A stretch of 38,695 nt of DNA from Geitlerinema sp. BBD 1991-9 (GTDB lineage Bacteria; Cyanobacteriota; Cyanobacteriia; Cyanobacteriales; Geitlerinemataceae), in contig LWRO01000038.1 in NCBI GenBank assembly GCA_001657325.1, positions 1 through 38,695 on the forward strand, read 5' to 3'. Within the stretch, counting starts at the first letter, position 1. Each line of letters opens with the position of its first letter. Shown here piece by piece: positions 25,267-34,158 of the stretch. The notes below the pieces were generated by a model, which saw nothing but the letters and a program-made list of their open reading frames with translations, did no database searches and was not told where the DNA came from. Made by a program: the position numbers and the translations under genes.

Positions 25267-25618
25267 TTACGCGGGACTGACCCGGTTCTTGGTAGAGCCG
25301 TTTTTAGAATTCCCAGACTCGCTCAGCGTCAATTGCGAATATACGCTCTCGAATCTTCGCGTCTGGGTTCGCCTTGCCTTTGACGAAAACGATCGAGGGC
25401 GAGTGTTCGGTCGTGGCGGCCGCAATCTAGACGCGATTCGGACGACCTTGGAGTCGATTTCCCAGGTTGCTGGACAGTCCCTCATCCTGGAAGTTTACGG
25501 CGAGTCGAACGTCAAGCGAGAATCAGAACCGACGAAACCCCGAAACGGAAGACCCCGAAGTCGAGGGCCGCATTCGGGTCGTCGCCGCCCTCGATCGACC
25601 CGCCACAACGATTCTTAG
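25220..25618 (+). CDS. khpA: KH-domain RNA-binding protein (KhpA family)
   Basis: A 132-residue protein with a single KH domain. [21 protein letters not shown] is split over two strands and the GxxG-type loop [16 protein letters not shown] is present. This family (KhpA/YlqC) binds RNA broadly and is usually found after rpsP. The ATG at 25220 lies inside rpsP and gives a 47-bp out-of-frame overlap. It is the best start because the conserved PDYAGL block sits just at and after the rpsP stop, with no later start codon available. The last 35 residues are a basic, Arg-rich, disordered tail, probably strengthening nucleic-acid binding. Confidence 0.88.
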   Translation: MSSNKSNRQPASKTPDYAGLTRFLVEPFLEFPDSLSVNCEYTLSNLRVWVRLAFDENDRGRVFGRGGRNLDAIRTTLESISQVAGQSLILEVYGESNVKRESEPTKPRNGRPRSRGPHSGRRRPRSTRHNDS

Positions 25619-25667
25619 CGGCGATGGTTGCATGAGGGACGCGCTCTCAACACACGCGAACGGGACT

Positions 25668-25704
25668 GGGAGAGGTGAAGTCGCTCTTCCACTCCCGGCT
25701 TTTC
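25668..25704 (+). terminator. Imperfect stem-loop between khpA and phoH
   Basis: GGGAGAGGTGAAG (25668-25680) and CTTCCACTCCC (25686-25696) form about ten pairs with a small bulge and a five-base loop, followed by GGCTTTTC. It may be an attenuator inside the operon rather than a full stop. Confidence 0.45.
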
Positions 25705-25717
25705 ACTTAACGCGAGT

Positions 25718-26698
25718 ATGACCGATCGGCTCACGATTGAACTTCCAAGTTTAGAAAGCGCTCTCGCCCTCGCGGGGCAACAAGATGCGAATTTGAAAAC
25801 GTTATCGCGCAAAACGGGCGCAACTCTCGTCCTGCGCGGTCAAGAATTACTCGTTTCGGGAACGGCGAAGCAGGTCGATCGCTGTAGTCGTTTGGTGCGG
25901 TTACTCGAACCACTTTGGAAGGTTGGAAAACCCATCGCCGAGGTGGATATCACGACCGCCACGCACGCCCTCGATACGGGACGCCAAGAGGAATTACAGA
26001 ACTTACGGGACGATGTCATCACGCGCACCCGTCGCGGCGACGAGATTCGCGCGAAAACGTTTCGCCAGCGTCAGTACGTCAAAGCCGTTCGTACCCACGA
26101 TTTAACGTTTTGCATCGGCCCGGCGGGAACGGGAAAGACGTATTTGGCGGCGATGTTGGCCGTTCAGGCGCTGCTCGATAAGCAATACGAACGGTTGATT
26201 CTCACGCGGCCGGCGGTGGAAGCAGGGGAGCGACTGGGATTTTTACCGGGAGATTTGCAACAAAAGGTGAGTCCGTTTTTGCGACCGCTTTACGATGCGC
26301 TATACGAACTCATCGACGCGGAAAAAATTCCCGATTTAATGGAACGGGGAATCGTAGAAGTCGCCCCGATCGCGTATATGCGCGGTCGCACGTTAAACAA
26401 CGCTTTCGTGATTCTCGATGAAGCCCAAAATACGTCATCCGCACAGATGAAAATGGTGTTGACGCGGTTGGGCTTTAATTCACGCATGGTGGTGACGGGA
26501 GATATTACACAAACCGATCTACCGACTCACCAAACATCGGGTTTGAAGGTGGCGGAGAAGATTTTGAGAAATGTCGATGGTATTGCGTTTTGTTATTTGA
26601 CGGCGGCGGATGTGGTACGTCATTCGCTGGTTCAAAAGATCGTCACGGCTTATGAGAAACACGAGAAAACGTTGCCAGTAGAAGATCGCAATGCCTAA
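25718..26698 (+). CDS. phoH: PhoH family ATPase
   Basis: A 326-residue cytosolic P-loop ATPase, often linked to RNA metabolism and phosphate or stress regulation. It has an N-terminal KH-like/PhoH-associated part (1-90) and Walker A GPAGTGKT (134-141). Further motifs are TRPAVEAGERLGFLPGD (163-179), Walker B VILDEAQN (231-238) and the sensor VVTGDITQTDLP. Length and order are standard for bacterial PhoH-like proteins. It follows khpA at 99 bp and overlaps tlyA by eight bases, so phoH and tlyA are co-translated. Confidence 0.95.
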   Translation: MTDRLTIELPSLESALALAGQQDANLKTLSRKTGATLVLRGQELLVSGTAKQVDRCSRLVRLLEPLWKVGKPIAEVDITTATHALDTGRQEELQNLRDDVITRTRRGDEIRAKTFRQRQYVKAVRTHDLTFCIGPAGTGKTYLAAMLAVQALLDKQYERLILTRPAVEAGERLGFLPGDLQQKVSPFLRPLYDALYELIDAEKIPDLMERGIVEVAPIAYMRGRTLNNAFVILDEAQNTSSAQMKMVLTRLGFNSRMVVTGDITQTDLPTHQTSGLKVAEKILRNVDGIAFCYLTAADVVRHSLVQKIVTAYEKHEKTLPVEDRNA

Positions 26699-27500
26699 AA
26701 AACGCCTCGATACGCTCCTCGTCGATCGAAATCTCTGTCCGTCTCGTCAATTGGCGCAGCGTTGGATTCGGGCGGGAGAAGTGCGCGTAAATCAGCATCC
26801 TGTCGATAAGCCGGGAACTCAAATTGAAGAAGATGCCGAGATTACGGTGAAGGCTCGATCGAAATTCGTGTCTCGGGGTGGAGAAAAGTTAGAACGGGCG
26901 CTACAGGTGTTTCCGGTGGATGCAGTCGATCGAATTTGTCTCGACGGTGGTATTTCGACGGGAGGATTTACAGATTGCTTGTTACAAGCGGGGGCCAAAC
27001 GGGTTTACGGGGTCGATGTAGGATACGGACAAGTCGACTGGAAACTCCGCAACGACGAGCGCGTAATTTTGAAGGAACGGACGAACTTACGCTATTTAAA
27101 ACCCGAGGAATTATATCGAAGTGACGATCCGCGTCCGGATTTGGGCGTCGTGGACGTGTCGTTTATTTCCCTGTCGAAAGTTTTTCCAGCCCTGTGGGAT
27201 TTACTCGTCTCGCCGAGGGAGGCGATCGTGTTAGTCAAACCGCAGTTTGAAGTGGGTCGATCGAAGGTTGGGAAAAAAGGCGTCGTGCGCGATCTTTCAG
27301 ATCGCGCCAGTGCGATCGCCCGCGTTCGAGATGCGGCGAGAGAACTCGGATGGATCGATCGAGGTTTAACCTGGTCTCCCATTCAAGGCCCCGCTGGCAA
27401 TATTGAATATGTAATGTGGCTTGGGGAAATCGGAGACTCGCAGCTCACTGATGAGGTCATTTTAAAGATCGTGAAAGAATCCCAACAACATTTCAGTTAA
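26691..27500 (+). CDS. tlyA: TlyA family rRNA 2'-O-methyltransferase / hemolysin-like protein
   Basis: A 269-residue protein. The N-terminal S4 RNA-binding domain (1-60: RLDTLLVDRNLCPSRQLAQ, VRVNQHPVDKPG) is followed by SRGGEKLERAL and an FtsJ-like methyltransferase with SAM loop CLDGGISTGGFTDCLL (83-98). Most relatives have DVGSSTGG at this place, a mild variation here. TlyA methylates 16S/23S rRNA in Mycobacterium; this homologue is likely an RNA methylase too. The start overlaps phoH by eight bases. A heptamer repeat and then cbiA follow within 30 bp. Confidence 0.93.
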   Translation: MPKKRLDTLLVDRNLCPSRQLAQRWIRAGEVRVNQHPVDKPGTQIEEDAEITVKARSKFVSRGGEKLERALQVFPVDAVDRICLDGGISTGGFTDCLLQAGAKRVYGVDVGYGQVDWKLRNDERVILKERTNLRYLKPEELYRSDDPRPDLGVVDVSFISLSKVFPALWDLLVSPREAIVLVKPQFEVGRSKVGKKGVVRDLSDRASAIARVRDAARELGWIDRGLTWSPIQGPAGNIEYVMWLGEIGDSQLTDEVILKIVKESQQHFS

Positions 27501-27503
27501 AGG

Positions 27504-27530
27504 ATCGTAAATCGTCAATTGTAAATTGAA
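27504..27530 (+). repeat. Heptanucleotide tandem repeat (STRR-type) at the cbiA start
   Basis: ATCGTAA ATCGTCA ATTGTAA ATTGAA runs directly into the cbiA ATG at 27531. An AAAGG that could have been a ribosome-binding site (27499-27503) is now 27 bases from the start. Confidence 0.8.
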
Positions 27531-28916
27531 ATGCCTGTTGCTCTGGCGATTGTTGGAACCCATAGCGGTGTCGGAAAAACGTCAGTATCGTTAGGACTGA
27601 TGGGGGCGTTGCGCCGCCGTGGTTTAACCGTTCAACCCTTTAAAGTCGGCCCGGATTTTATCGATCCCGGACACCATAGCCTCGTGACGGGACGTGTTTC
27701 CCACAATCTCGACGGTTGGATGTTGTCGAAAAAAACGAATTTAGACCTTTTTCAAAAGTACGCTCGCGATTGCGATGTGGCTATCGTCGAAGGTGTGATG
27801 GGAGTTTACGATGGCTACGGTGCGACTTCGGAAGCAGGAAGTACGGCGCAGATCGTGAAGTGGCTGGGAATTCCCGCAATTTTAGTCATCGATGCGGGAA
27901 AAATGGGACGTTCTGCGGCGGCGTTGGTGTCGGGTTATGCTAATTTCGATCCGGATTTACCGATTTTGGGTGTGGTTTGCAATCGTATTGGAAGTTCGTC
28001 TCATTTGGAACGGTTACGCGAATCGATCGAATCGGCAACTTCACTCCCTGTTTTCGGGGGGATTCCGAAAAATTGTTTTCCCGAAATTCCGTCTCGCCAT
28101 TTGGGATTGTGGATGGCAAAAGAAGATAATCTGGGAACCGAATATTTGGAAAAATTAGCGAGTTCGATCGAGCAATATTTGGAGATCGATCGACTGTTAG
28201 AACAATGTCCGACTTTGGACTTAGAAACACGTTCAAATGCTCGTCAAGACGAACGGCTGTTCGCCACGACAGCACGCCAACCTAAAATTGCGATCGCCCG
28301 TGACGAAGCATTCTGTTTTTACTACGAAGAAAACTTACAAATTTTACGAGAACTAGGTGCAACACTTGTTGAAGTGTCTCCCCTTTGCGATCGATTTCCC
28401 GACGACATCGACGGATTTTATTTCGGAGGGGGATATCCCGAACTTCACGCTGAAGGTTTATCACAAAATCGTGAATTTATTAAAAACTTAATAAAATTTT
28501 CAAAATCGAAGTTTCCCGTTTATGGCGAATGTGGCGGCTTGATTTATTTATCTCGAGGAATTCTCGATCGTGCGGGAGATCGACATCCGTTTGTGGGAAT
28601 TTTTCCGTTTTGGACGAAGCTGGGAGAACGAGCAAAACTCGGCTATACTGAAATTGAGATTTGCGAAAATGCCCCGTTTGTCCCCTATTCGCTTCGCGCC
28701 CGAGGACACCGTTTCCACTACTCGGAAATCGTTAAGTCTGACATCGCTGAGAAACCGAGTTTAGAAACCTGCTACACGGCCAAAAGCTGGAAATCAGGGA
28801 TTTTTAAAGAAGGTTATCGCGTTGGAAATACCCTCGTTAGCTACGTTCACTTACATTTTGCCAGCAATCCTGAATTTGCTAGATTTTTTGTAGAGTCTTG
28901 CCAACAACAAAAATAA
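27531..28916 (+). CDS. cbiA: Cobyrinate a,c-diamide synthase
   Basis: An ATP- and glutamine-dependent amidase of cobyrinic acid, 461 residues. The N-terminal dethiobiotin-synthetase-like domain has P-loop GTHSGVGKT (9-17), FKVGPDFIDPGHHSLV (37-52) and EGVMGVYDG (87-95). The C-terminal class-I-type glutaminase domain has the nucleophile Cys334 in YGECGGLIYL and the GFYFGGGYPE stretch (295-304). His440/His442 near the end (YVHLHFAS) complete the amidase site. It follows tlyA by 30 bp, a gap occupied by a heptamer array, and precedes the cobalamin riboswitch region. Confidence 0.96.
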   Translation: MPVALAIVGTHSGVGKTSVSLGLMGALRRRGLTVQPFKVGPDFIDPGHHSLVTGRVSHNLDGWMLSKKTNLDLFQKYARDCDVAIVEGVMGVYDGYGATSEAGSTAQIVKWLGIPAILVIDAGKMGRSAAALVSGYANFDPDLPILGVVCNRIGSSSHLERLRESIESATSLPVFGGIPKNCFPEIPSRHLGLWMAKEDNLGTEYLEKLASSIEQYLEIDRLLEQCPTLDLETRSNARQDERLFATTARQPKIAIARDEAFCFYYEENLQILRELGATLVEVSPLCDRFPDDIDGFYFGGGYPELHAEGLSQNREFIKNLIKFSKSKFPVYGECGGLIYLSRGILDRAGDRHPFVGIFPFWTKLGERAKLGYTEIEICENAPFVPYSLRARGHRFHYSEIVKSDIAEKPSLETCYTAKSWKSGIFKEGYRVGNTLVSYVHLHFASNPEFARFFVESCQQQK

Positions 28917-29044
28917 AAATAAAAAGTCTTTGCATATCGCTCTAAGATGGATTTGTCAAGCGCTTGGCGATTGGCAATTCTAATCTAAAAACGCTCGACG
29001 ATTCCTCGGCAGACACGAATTTTTTTGTGATCAGTAAAATAAAA

Positions 29045-29195
29045 TAAAAAAGCTGCGACAGCTTTGCAGCCAGAGAGAGCGAGGGAAAGTCCGGTGCGAT
29101 TCCGGTACTGTGCCGCAACTGTAATCGGGAAATCTCCCCAAGTCAGAACACCGCAATCGCCTCTGTCATCCGAACGCCCCCTGCGTCACACAGGG
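29045..29195 (+). ncRNA. Cobalamin riboswitch
   Basis: The leader of cbiX carries the conserved core of AdoCbl-type riboswitches. GAGGGAAAGTCCGGTGCGA (29091-29109), then the B12-box-like GCCGCAACTGTAATC (29112-29128 region), and AGTCAGAACACC (about 29141-29152) are in the correct order. Downstream paired elements (CCCCCTG / CAGGG) lie just before the AGGAG of cbiX, so control is probably translational: cobalamin binding would hide the ribosome-binding site. Boundaries are approximate. Confidence 0.9.
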
Positions 29196-29213
29196 AACAG
29201 GAGAAGATCGTCA

Positions 29214-30179
29214 ATGGAACATTCAGATAAAAACTCCGAAAAACGCGCGTTACTCTTACTCGGTCACGGAACTCGAGATCGAGACGGCCGACAAACCTTC
29301 CTCGACTTTGCCGAAGCCTTTCAAAAACACGATTCTAGCCGTCCGGTGATTCCTTGTTTTTTAGAGTTGACGGAACCGAGTATTCAAGAAGGGGTCGATC
29401 GTTGCGTCGAGATGGGATACACCGACTTAACCGCGCTTCCGGTGTTGCTGTTCGCCGCACGTCACAACAAATTTGACGTCACGAACGAACTCGATCGCGC
29501 TCGATCGCGTCATCCCCAAGTTCAATTCCACTACGGACGACACCTCGGTGTTGCCCCCAAACTCCTCGACCTATGGCGCAACCGTCTCGAAGCCATCGAC
29601 GCGCAAAGTGAGATTCCACGAGAAGAAACCCTAATTTTGTTCGTCGGACGCGGTGCTTCCGATCCCGACGCTAACGGCGACGTGTATAAAATGGCGCGCT
29701 TGTTGTGGGAAGGAAGCGGCTACAAAGGCGTTGAAATCTGCTTTAGCGGTATTACCCACCCTCGCCTAGATCCTGGATTCGATCGCGTGTGGACGTGGCA
29801 ACCCAAGCGAGTTGTCGTCATTCCCCACTTCCTCTTTACCGGCGTTCTCGTCAAGCGCATTCGCGACACCGCCACCCGCCAGCAAGAACAGCATCCCGAT
29901 ATCCCCATCCAGATGGTGGACGAAATCGGCTTAGACCCCATCTTGTTCGATCTGATCGGCGAACGGGAACGCGAAGCGATCGAGGGTGAAGTGAAGATGA
30001 ACTGCGAAATGTGCAAGTTCCGTCAAGCCGTGAGTCAAAACCTCTTGGGAAATGGGAACGGACACGGACACCATCACCATCACGGACATCATCACGGACA
30101 TCACGACCACGACCACCCCATTGAAGATCCTTACGCCAAAGCAGCAGACTACCACGATCGTGCGTGGCAAGTGCCTTAA
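29214..30179 (+). CDS. cbiX: Sirohydrochlorin cobaltochelatase, long CbiX
   Basis: Inserts cobalt into sirohydrochlorin, the entry step of the cobalt-early route. 321 residues, two chelatase half-domains: [13 protein letters not shown] (13-25, His18) and [16 protein letters not shown] (200-215, His205), with [10 protein letters not shown] (80-89). The C terminus adds a CxxC pair in MNCEMCKFR (Cys264, Cys267) and a histidine-rich stretch (283-301, more than a dozen His), as known for long CbiX forms and likely cobalt or Fe-S binding. The ATG at 29214 has AGGAG (29199-29203); the open frame upstream is the riboswitch. It is the first gene of cbiX-cbiET-cobI-cobJ. Confidence 0.96.
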   Translation: MEHSDKNSEKRALLLLGHGTRDRDGRQTFLDFAEAFQKHDSSRPVIPCFLELTEPSIQEGVDRCVEMGYTDLTALPVLLFAARHNKFDVTNELDRARSRHPQVQFHYGRHLGVAPKLLDLWRNRLEAIDAQSEIPREETLILFVGRGASDPDANGDVYKMARLLWEGSGYKGVEICFSGITHPRLDPGFDRVWTWQPKRVVVIPHFLFTGVLVKRIRDTATRQQEQHPDIPIQMVDEIGLDPILFDLIGEREREAIEGEVKMNCEMCKFRQAVSQNLLGNGNGHGHHHHHGHHHGHHDHDHPIEDPYAKAADYHDRAWQVP

Positions 30180-30181
30180 CA

Positions 30182-30216
30182 GCGAACAGTCAACGGTAAG
30201 CAGTGAACAGTGGTAA
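30182..30216 (+). repeat. Heptanucleotide repeat (STRR-type) spanning the cbiET start
   Basis: GCGAACA GTCAACG GTAAGCA GTGAACA GTGGTAA, period seven, fills the gap between cbiX and cbiET and contains the GTG used as start of cbiET. The unit differs from the ATCGTAA arrays. Confidence 0.7.
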
Positions 30217-31465
30217 GAACGCTCAGTTTTCAGGAAAACTGCACGTTATCGGCATTGGTTTAGACGGATTGCCGGGATTGTCGGACGTGGCGCGGGAACG
30301 ACTACGTCAGGCGGAGATCGTGGCGGGAAGTCGCAGTCAACTCGACAGTATCCCTGAGATTCAGGCTGAAACCCTCATCATGGGAAAAGACCTCGAAGCG
30401 TGGTTGCAGCAAATTCAAACCGAGTTGCAGCATCGCGATGTCGTCGTTCTCGCCAGTGGCGATCCCCTCTTTTTTGGTATCGGACGTTTACTCACCGAAC
30501 GATTTTCCCGTGAGATATTGGTGTTTTATCCTCACGTCAGTTCCGTTCAAATCGCGTTTCATCGGTTGCAAATACCGTGGCAGTCCGCGACGGTGGTTAG
30601 CGTTCACGGACGAGAAGCCGATGAATTAGAAATGGCCTTGAAACAGGGAAAAACGCCGATCGGCGTGTTGACAGACGGGATTCGTACACCGAGTTCGATC
30701 GCGCGGACGATCCAAACGTTGCATCCGCCTTTAAATTACCGTCTGTGGGTTTGCAGTCATTTAGACTCCGAAGCGGAACAGGTGGAAGCGGTGACGGTGG
30801 AAGCGGCGATCGATCGATCGTTTCCCATGCCGAACGTTACTGTTTTAGAGGGAATTTCCGAACCGCCGAAGTTCGCAACGATGCCGCTTTTGGGAATTCC
30901 CGACGAAGCCTTTGCGACCTTCGACGATCGACCGGGGTTAATCACAAAACAGGAAATTCGCGTGTTAACGCTGGCGATGTTGCAGTTGCCTAGTCGCGGT
31001 ATCGTTTGGGATATTGGCGCGGGAACGGGTTCGATTTCCGTTGAAATTGGACGATTGGTTCCCGATTCTCAGGTGTTCGCAGTGGAACAAAAAGCCGCAG
31101 GTGTGGCGTTAGTTCGCCGGAATTGCGATCGATTTGGCGTGAAAAACATCACCGTCATTTCGGGGGTCGCACCTCAAGTTTTGGTAGATTTACCCGACCC
31201 CGATCGCATCGTCCTCGGAGGTGGCGGTACGAAATTAGCCGAGATTTTAGCAGTGTGTGTAGAACGATTAAAACTGGGAGGCGTTCTCGTTGCGAACTTT
31301 GCCACGTTAGAAGCGTCAGCGACTGCAAATCAGATTTTACGAGACGCGGGTTGGCAGGTTCAGATGATGCAAGTGAATATTTCCCGTTCGGCGGGAATTG
31401 CTTCGGCGACGCGGTTCGTTCCCTTGAATCCGGTGACCGTATTGCAGGCGGTGAAGCCGGGATGA
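30203..31465 (+). CDS. cbiET: Bifunctional cobalt-precorrin-7 C5-methyltransferase / precorrin-6B C15-methyltransferase (decarboxylating)
   Basis: A 420-residue fusion equivalent to CobL. The N-terminal CbiE tetrapyrrole-methylase domain has LHVIGIGLDGLPGLS (13-27) and VVLASGDPLFFGIG (81-94). The C-terminal CbiT Rossmann methylase has VWDIGAGTGSISVEIG (268-283), AVEQ, and RIVLGGGGT (335-343). It methylates C5 and C15 and removes the C12 acetate carboxyl. The GTG at 30203 lies in a heptamer repeat 23 bp after cbiX; conserved sequence only begins at residue 12, so the exact start is uncertain. Confidence 0.94.
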   Translation: MNSGKNAQFSGKLHVIGIGLDGLPGLSDVARERLRQAEIVAGSRSQLDSIPEIQAETLIMGKDLEAWLQQIQTELQHRDVVVLASGDPLFFGIGRLLTERFSREILVFYPHVSSVQIAFHRLQIPWQSATVVSVHGREADELEMALKQGKTPIGVLTDGIRTPSSIARTIQTLHPPLNYRLWVCSHLDSEAEQVEAVTVEAAIDRSFPMPNVTVLEGISEPPKFATMPLLGIPDEAFATFDDRPGLITKQEIRVLTLAMLQLPSRGIVWDIGAGTGSISVEIGRLVPDSQVFAVEQKAAGVALVRRNCDRFGVKNITVISGVAPQVLVDLPDPDRIVLGGGGTKLAEILAVCVERLKLGGVLVANFATLEASATANQILRDAGWQVQMMQVNISRSAGIASATRFVPLNPVTVLQAVKPG

Positions 31466-31596
31466 ATTTAGATCGATCGAAGCACCGATTGACTTTGAAA
31501 TCGACGGTTTACAGGGCTTTTTAAAGATTAATTGTTTGCATTTTAATCTCTCGATATTGATGAATCACTGGATATTCAGTTAAATCAAAAAATATA

Positions 31597-32331
31597 ATGA
31601 ATTACGGAAAACTTTGGGGAATTAGCGTCAGTCCAGGCGATCCGGAATGGATGACATTAAAAGGATTAAATCGATTCCGATCGACTTCTGTTATTGCGAT
31701 GCCACAAAACCGCAAAGGTGAGCCGGGAATGGCATATCGTATCGTCAAACAGTACCTCGAACTCCATCAAAAATTAGTGCCGCTATATTTGCCGTTCGTT
31801 GTCGATCGAGGCATTTTAACCCAAGCTTGGAACGATGCAGTTTCTGAAATTTTACCATTTTTAAAAGACGGGTTAGACGTGGCGTTTATCTCGGAAGGAG
31901 ATGTCAGCTTTTTTAGTACCTTTTCCTATATTGCTCAAACGCTAAACCAACGGGAACCCGAAATCTCGATCGAAGCGATTCCCGGTGTTTGTTCTCCCCT
32001 CGCTGCCGCCGCTGCATTAAAAACACCGTTGTCGATTTGGGATGAAAAAGTTGCCATTTTACCGGCTTTGCATAACCTCGACGAATTAGAAAATGTCCTC
32101 GACTGGACAGAGGTTTTAATTTTAATGAAAGTTGGATCGGTGTTTGGTAAAGTATGGACGATTTTAGAGAAAAAGAATTTACTCGATCGATCGAGTTTGG
32201 TAGAATGGGTGGGTTGGGATACGCAAAAAGTTTTTGAAAATATTCAAAACTTGAAAGATTATCAGCCGCCGTACTTTTCAATTCTAATCGTCCGCAAAAC
32301 AGATTACTCCTTTCGAGACAAAAAATCCTAA
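31597..32331 (+). CDS. cobI: Precorrin-2 C20-methyltransferase (CobI/CbiL)
   Basis: A 244-residue tetrapyrrole methylase. LWGISVSPGDPEWMTLKG (6-23), AFISEGDVSFFSTFSYI (96-112) and SIEAIPGVCSPLAAAA (124-139) are hallmark SAM-binding motifs of the C20 enzyme. It is separated from cbiET by 131 bp with no terminator and from cobJ by 23 bp, so it lies inside the riboswitch-led cluster. The GC-poor start region lacks a clear ribosome-binding site. Confidence 0.94.
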   Translation: MNYGKLWGISVSPGDPEWMTLKGLNRFRSTSVIAMPQNRKGEPGMAYRIVKQYLELHQKLVPLYLPFVVDRGILTQAWNDAVSEILPFLKDGLDVAFISEGDVSFFSTFSYIAQTLNQREPEISIEAIPGVCSPLAAAAALKTPLSIWDEKVAILPALHNLDELENVLDWTEVLILMKVGSVFGKVWTILEKKNLLDRSSLVEWVGWDTQKVFENIQNLKDYQPPYFSILIVRKTDYSFRDKKS

Positions 32332-32354
32332 ATTGTAACGCACCAATTTTCTGA

Positions 32355-34133
32355 ATGACTGCTAATTCTAAAATTAAAATTATTGCACCGACACCCAACG
32401 GCAAACAGCTCGCCGAACAGCTACAACGGCAACTCAATGCAACCATTTGGGAAAGCGACGATCGCCTTACCGACGCACTCCCCAAACTGTGGCAAACCCA
32501 CGATCGACTGCTTTTTGTCCTCGCTGTCGGTGCAGTGGTTCGTCTGATTGCCCCGTTGCTGCAAGACAAAACCCGAGATCCCGGTGTCGTCGTCGTCGAT
32601 GAGACGGGAAAATTCGTCATCAGCCTCAGCGGAGGGCATCTCGGCGGCGCAGACGAACTCGCGCGTCAGGTGGCGGCGTGTCTCGATGTCGAACCCATCA
32701 TCACCACGGCTTCGGAAGGGCAAAATCTCCCCGCAGTGGATTTACTGGGGAAACCCTACGGTTGGCAGCTAGGCGGTGGCGACTGGTTAGGAGTTGCGAA
32801 GGCAATGACGCGAAACCAGTCGATTGCAGTCAAGCAAACTTGCGGATTTCGAGAGATTTGGCAAGGGCGAAACATCGAATTTGACGGCGAGATGCTACAT
32901 CCTGGCGAACCGCCGCAAGCTTGTCTGTGGATTTCCGACGAGTTACCACCCGAGATGACGATTCCGTGTGCTGCGTGGCATCCGAGAACCCTTTGGGTGG
33001 GCATCGGTTGCGAACGGAACACGGAAATGGGTTTGTTGGAAGAGGCGTTAAAACAGAGTTTGAAAGCCAGAAATCTCGCCCTCGAATCGATCGCGGGGTT
33101 CGCATCTTTGGAACTCAAACGCGACGAACGGGGATTGTTGGAACTTGCTGAGAAATTTCAGGTTCCACTGAAGTTTTACACCGCCGAGGAACTGGCAAAA
33201 ATCCCCGTTCCCAATCCGTCAGAAATCGTGAAAAATGCGGTTGGGACACCGTCTGTGTCGGAAGCAGCGGCGATCGACGCTGGGGGCGACGGAACAACAC
33301 TCATTCTGGAAAAACGGGTGTTCCGGGACGATCGAGGCGCTTGTACGATCTCGATCGCCCGATCTCCCGTCGAACACAATCCCAATCTCGGCAAATTGTA
33401 CCTCATTGGCACGGGGCCGGGAAATCTCGCGCAACTGACGGCAGCGGCGCGTCAAGCTTTGAGTCGTTGCGATGCCGTTGTTGGCTACAAATTGTATACC
33501 GATTTGCTGCAACCGCTGTTTCATCCCAACCAACAAATCCTCGAAGGACAGATGACGAAAGAGGTGGAACGAGCGCAACAGGCGATCGAATTGGCGAAGC
33601 GAGGCTTGACAGTTGCTGTGGTGTCGTCGGGAGATTGCGGTATTTATGGTATGGCGGGGTTGGTGTTGGAGTGTTTGGCGAAAGGGGGTTGGGATGGAAA
33701 AAACCCCGATGTCGAGGTGTTTCCGGGGATTACTGCGCTACAAGCGATCGCCGCACGAGTCGGTGCGCCGCTAATGCACGATTTTTGTGCGATTTCGCTG
33801 TCGGATTTGTTAACGCCTTGGGATGTTATTGTGAAACGGTTAGAAGCAGCGGCGGCGGCGGATTTTGTCGTGGCGTTGTACAATCCGAAATCTCAAAAAC
33901 GCACAGAACAAATTCAGACGGCGTTGGCAATTTTTCAAAACCATCGATCTCCAGAAACGCCAGTGGCAGTGGCTCGATCGTTGTATCGAGAAAACGAAAA
34001 GATCGAGGTGACAACGCTCGATCGAGTGGATGTTGGTTCGATCGACATGCTGACAACGGTACTCATTGGCAACCGTAGCACTTTTGTCCACGAAAATTAT
34101 GCGATTACGCCGAGAGGCTATGTCGTTTCGTAA
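32355..34133 (+). CDS. cobJ: CbiG-CbiH fusion: cobalt-precorrin-5A hydrolase / precorrin-3B C17-methyltransferase
   Basis: A 592-residue fusion. Residues 1-310 are CbiG: VLAVGAVVRLIAPLL (55-69), SLSGGHLGGADELAR (90-104), VGIGCERNTE (215-224) and VGTPSVSEAAA (296-306). Residues 345-592 are CbiH/CobJ: LYLIGTGPGNLAQLT (348-362), VSSGDCGIYGMAGL (423-436) and EVFPGITALQAIAARVGAPL. The N-terminal half opens the delta-lactone after ring contraction and the C-terminal half methylates C17. This fusion is usual in cyanobacteria. Last gene of the cluster; it converges on the helicase gene with a 23-bp gap. Confidence 0.95.
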   Translation: MTANSKIKIIAPTPNGKQLAEQLQRQLNATIWESDDRLTDALPKLWQTHDRLLFVLAVGAVVRLIAPLLQDKTRDPGVVVVDETGKFVISLSGGHLGGADELARQVAACLDVEPIITTASEGQNLPAVDLLGKPYGWQLGGGDWLGVAKAMTRNQSIAVKQTCGFREIWQGRNIEFDGEMLHPGEPPQACLWISDELPPEMTIPCAAWHPRTLWVGIGCERNTEMGLLEEALKQSLKARNLALESIAGFASLELKRDERGLLELAEKFQVPLKFYTAEELAKIPVPNPSEIVKNAVGTPSVSEAAAIDAGGDGTTLILEKRVFRDDRGACTISIARSPVEHNPNLGKLYLIGTGPGNLAQLTAAARQALSRCDAVVGYKLYTDLLQPLFHPNQQILEGQMTKEVERAQQAIELAKRGLTVAVVSSGDCGIYGMAGLVLECLAKGGWDGKNPDVEVFPGITALQAIAARVGAPLMHDFCAISLSDLLTPWDVIVKRLEAAAAADFVVALYNPKSQKRTEQIQTALAIFQNHRSPETPVAVARSLYRENEKIEVTTLDRVDVGSIDMLTTVLIGNRSTFVHENYAITPRGYVVS

Positions 34134-34136
34134 TCG

Positions 34137-34158
34137 AAAAAACGGTGCTTCAACCGTT
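34137..34158 (-). terminator. Terminator overlapping the helicase stop codon
   Basis: On the - strand, AACGGT pairs with ACCGTT around a six-base loop and is followed by TTTT. The left arm begins inside the TAA stop of the helicase gene. Confidence 0.6.

Noticed and set aside
29064-29213. Upstream extension of cbiX
   Set aside because: This DNA is the cobalamin riboswitch; the ATG at 29214 has a good ribosome-binding site.
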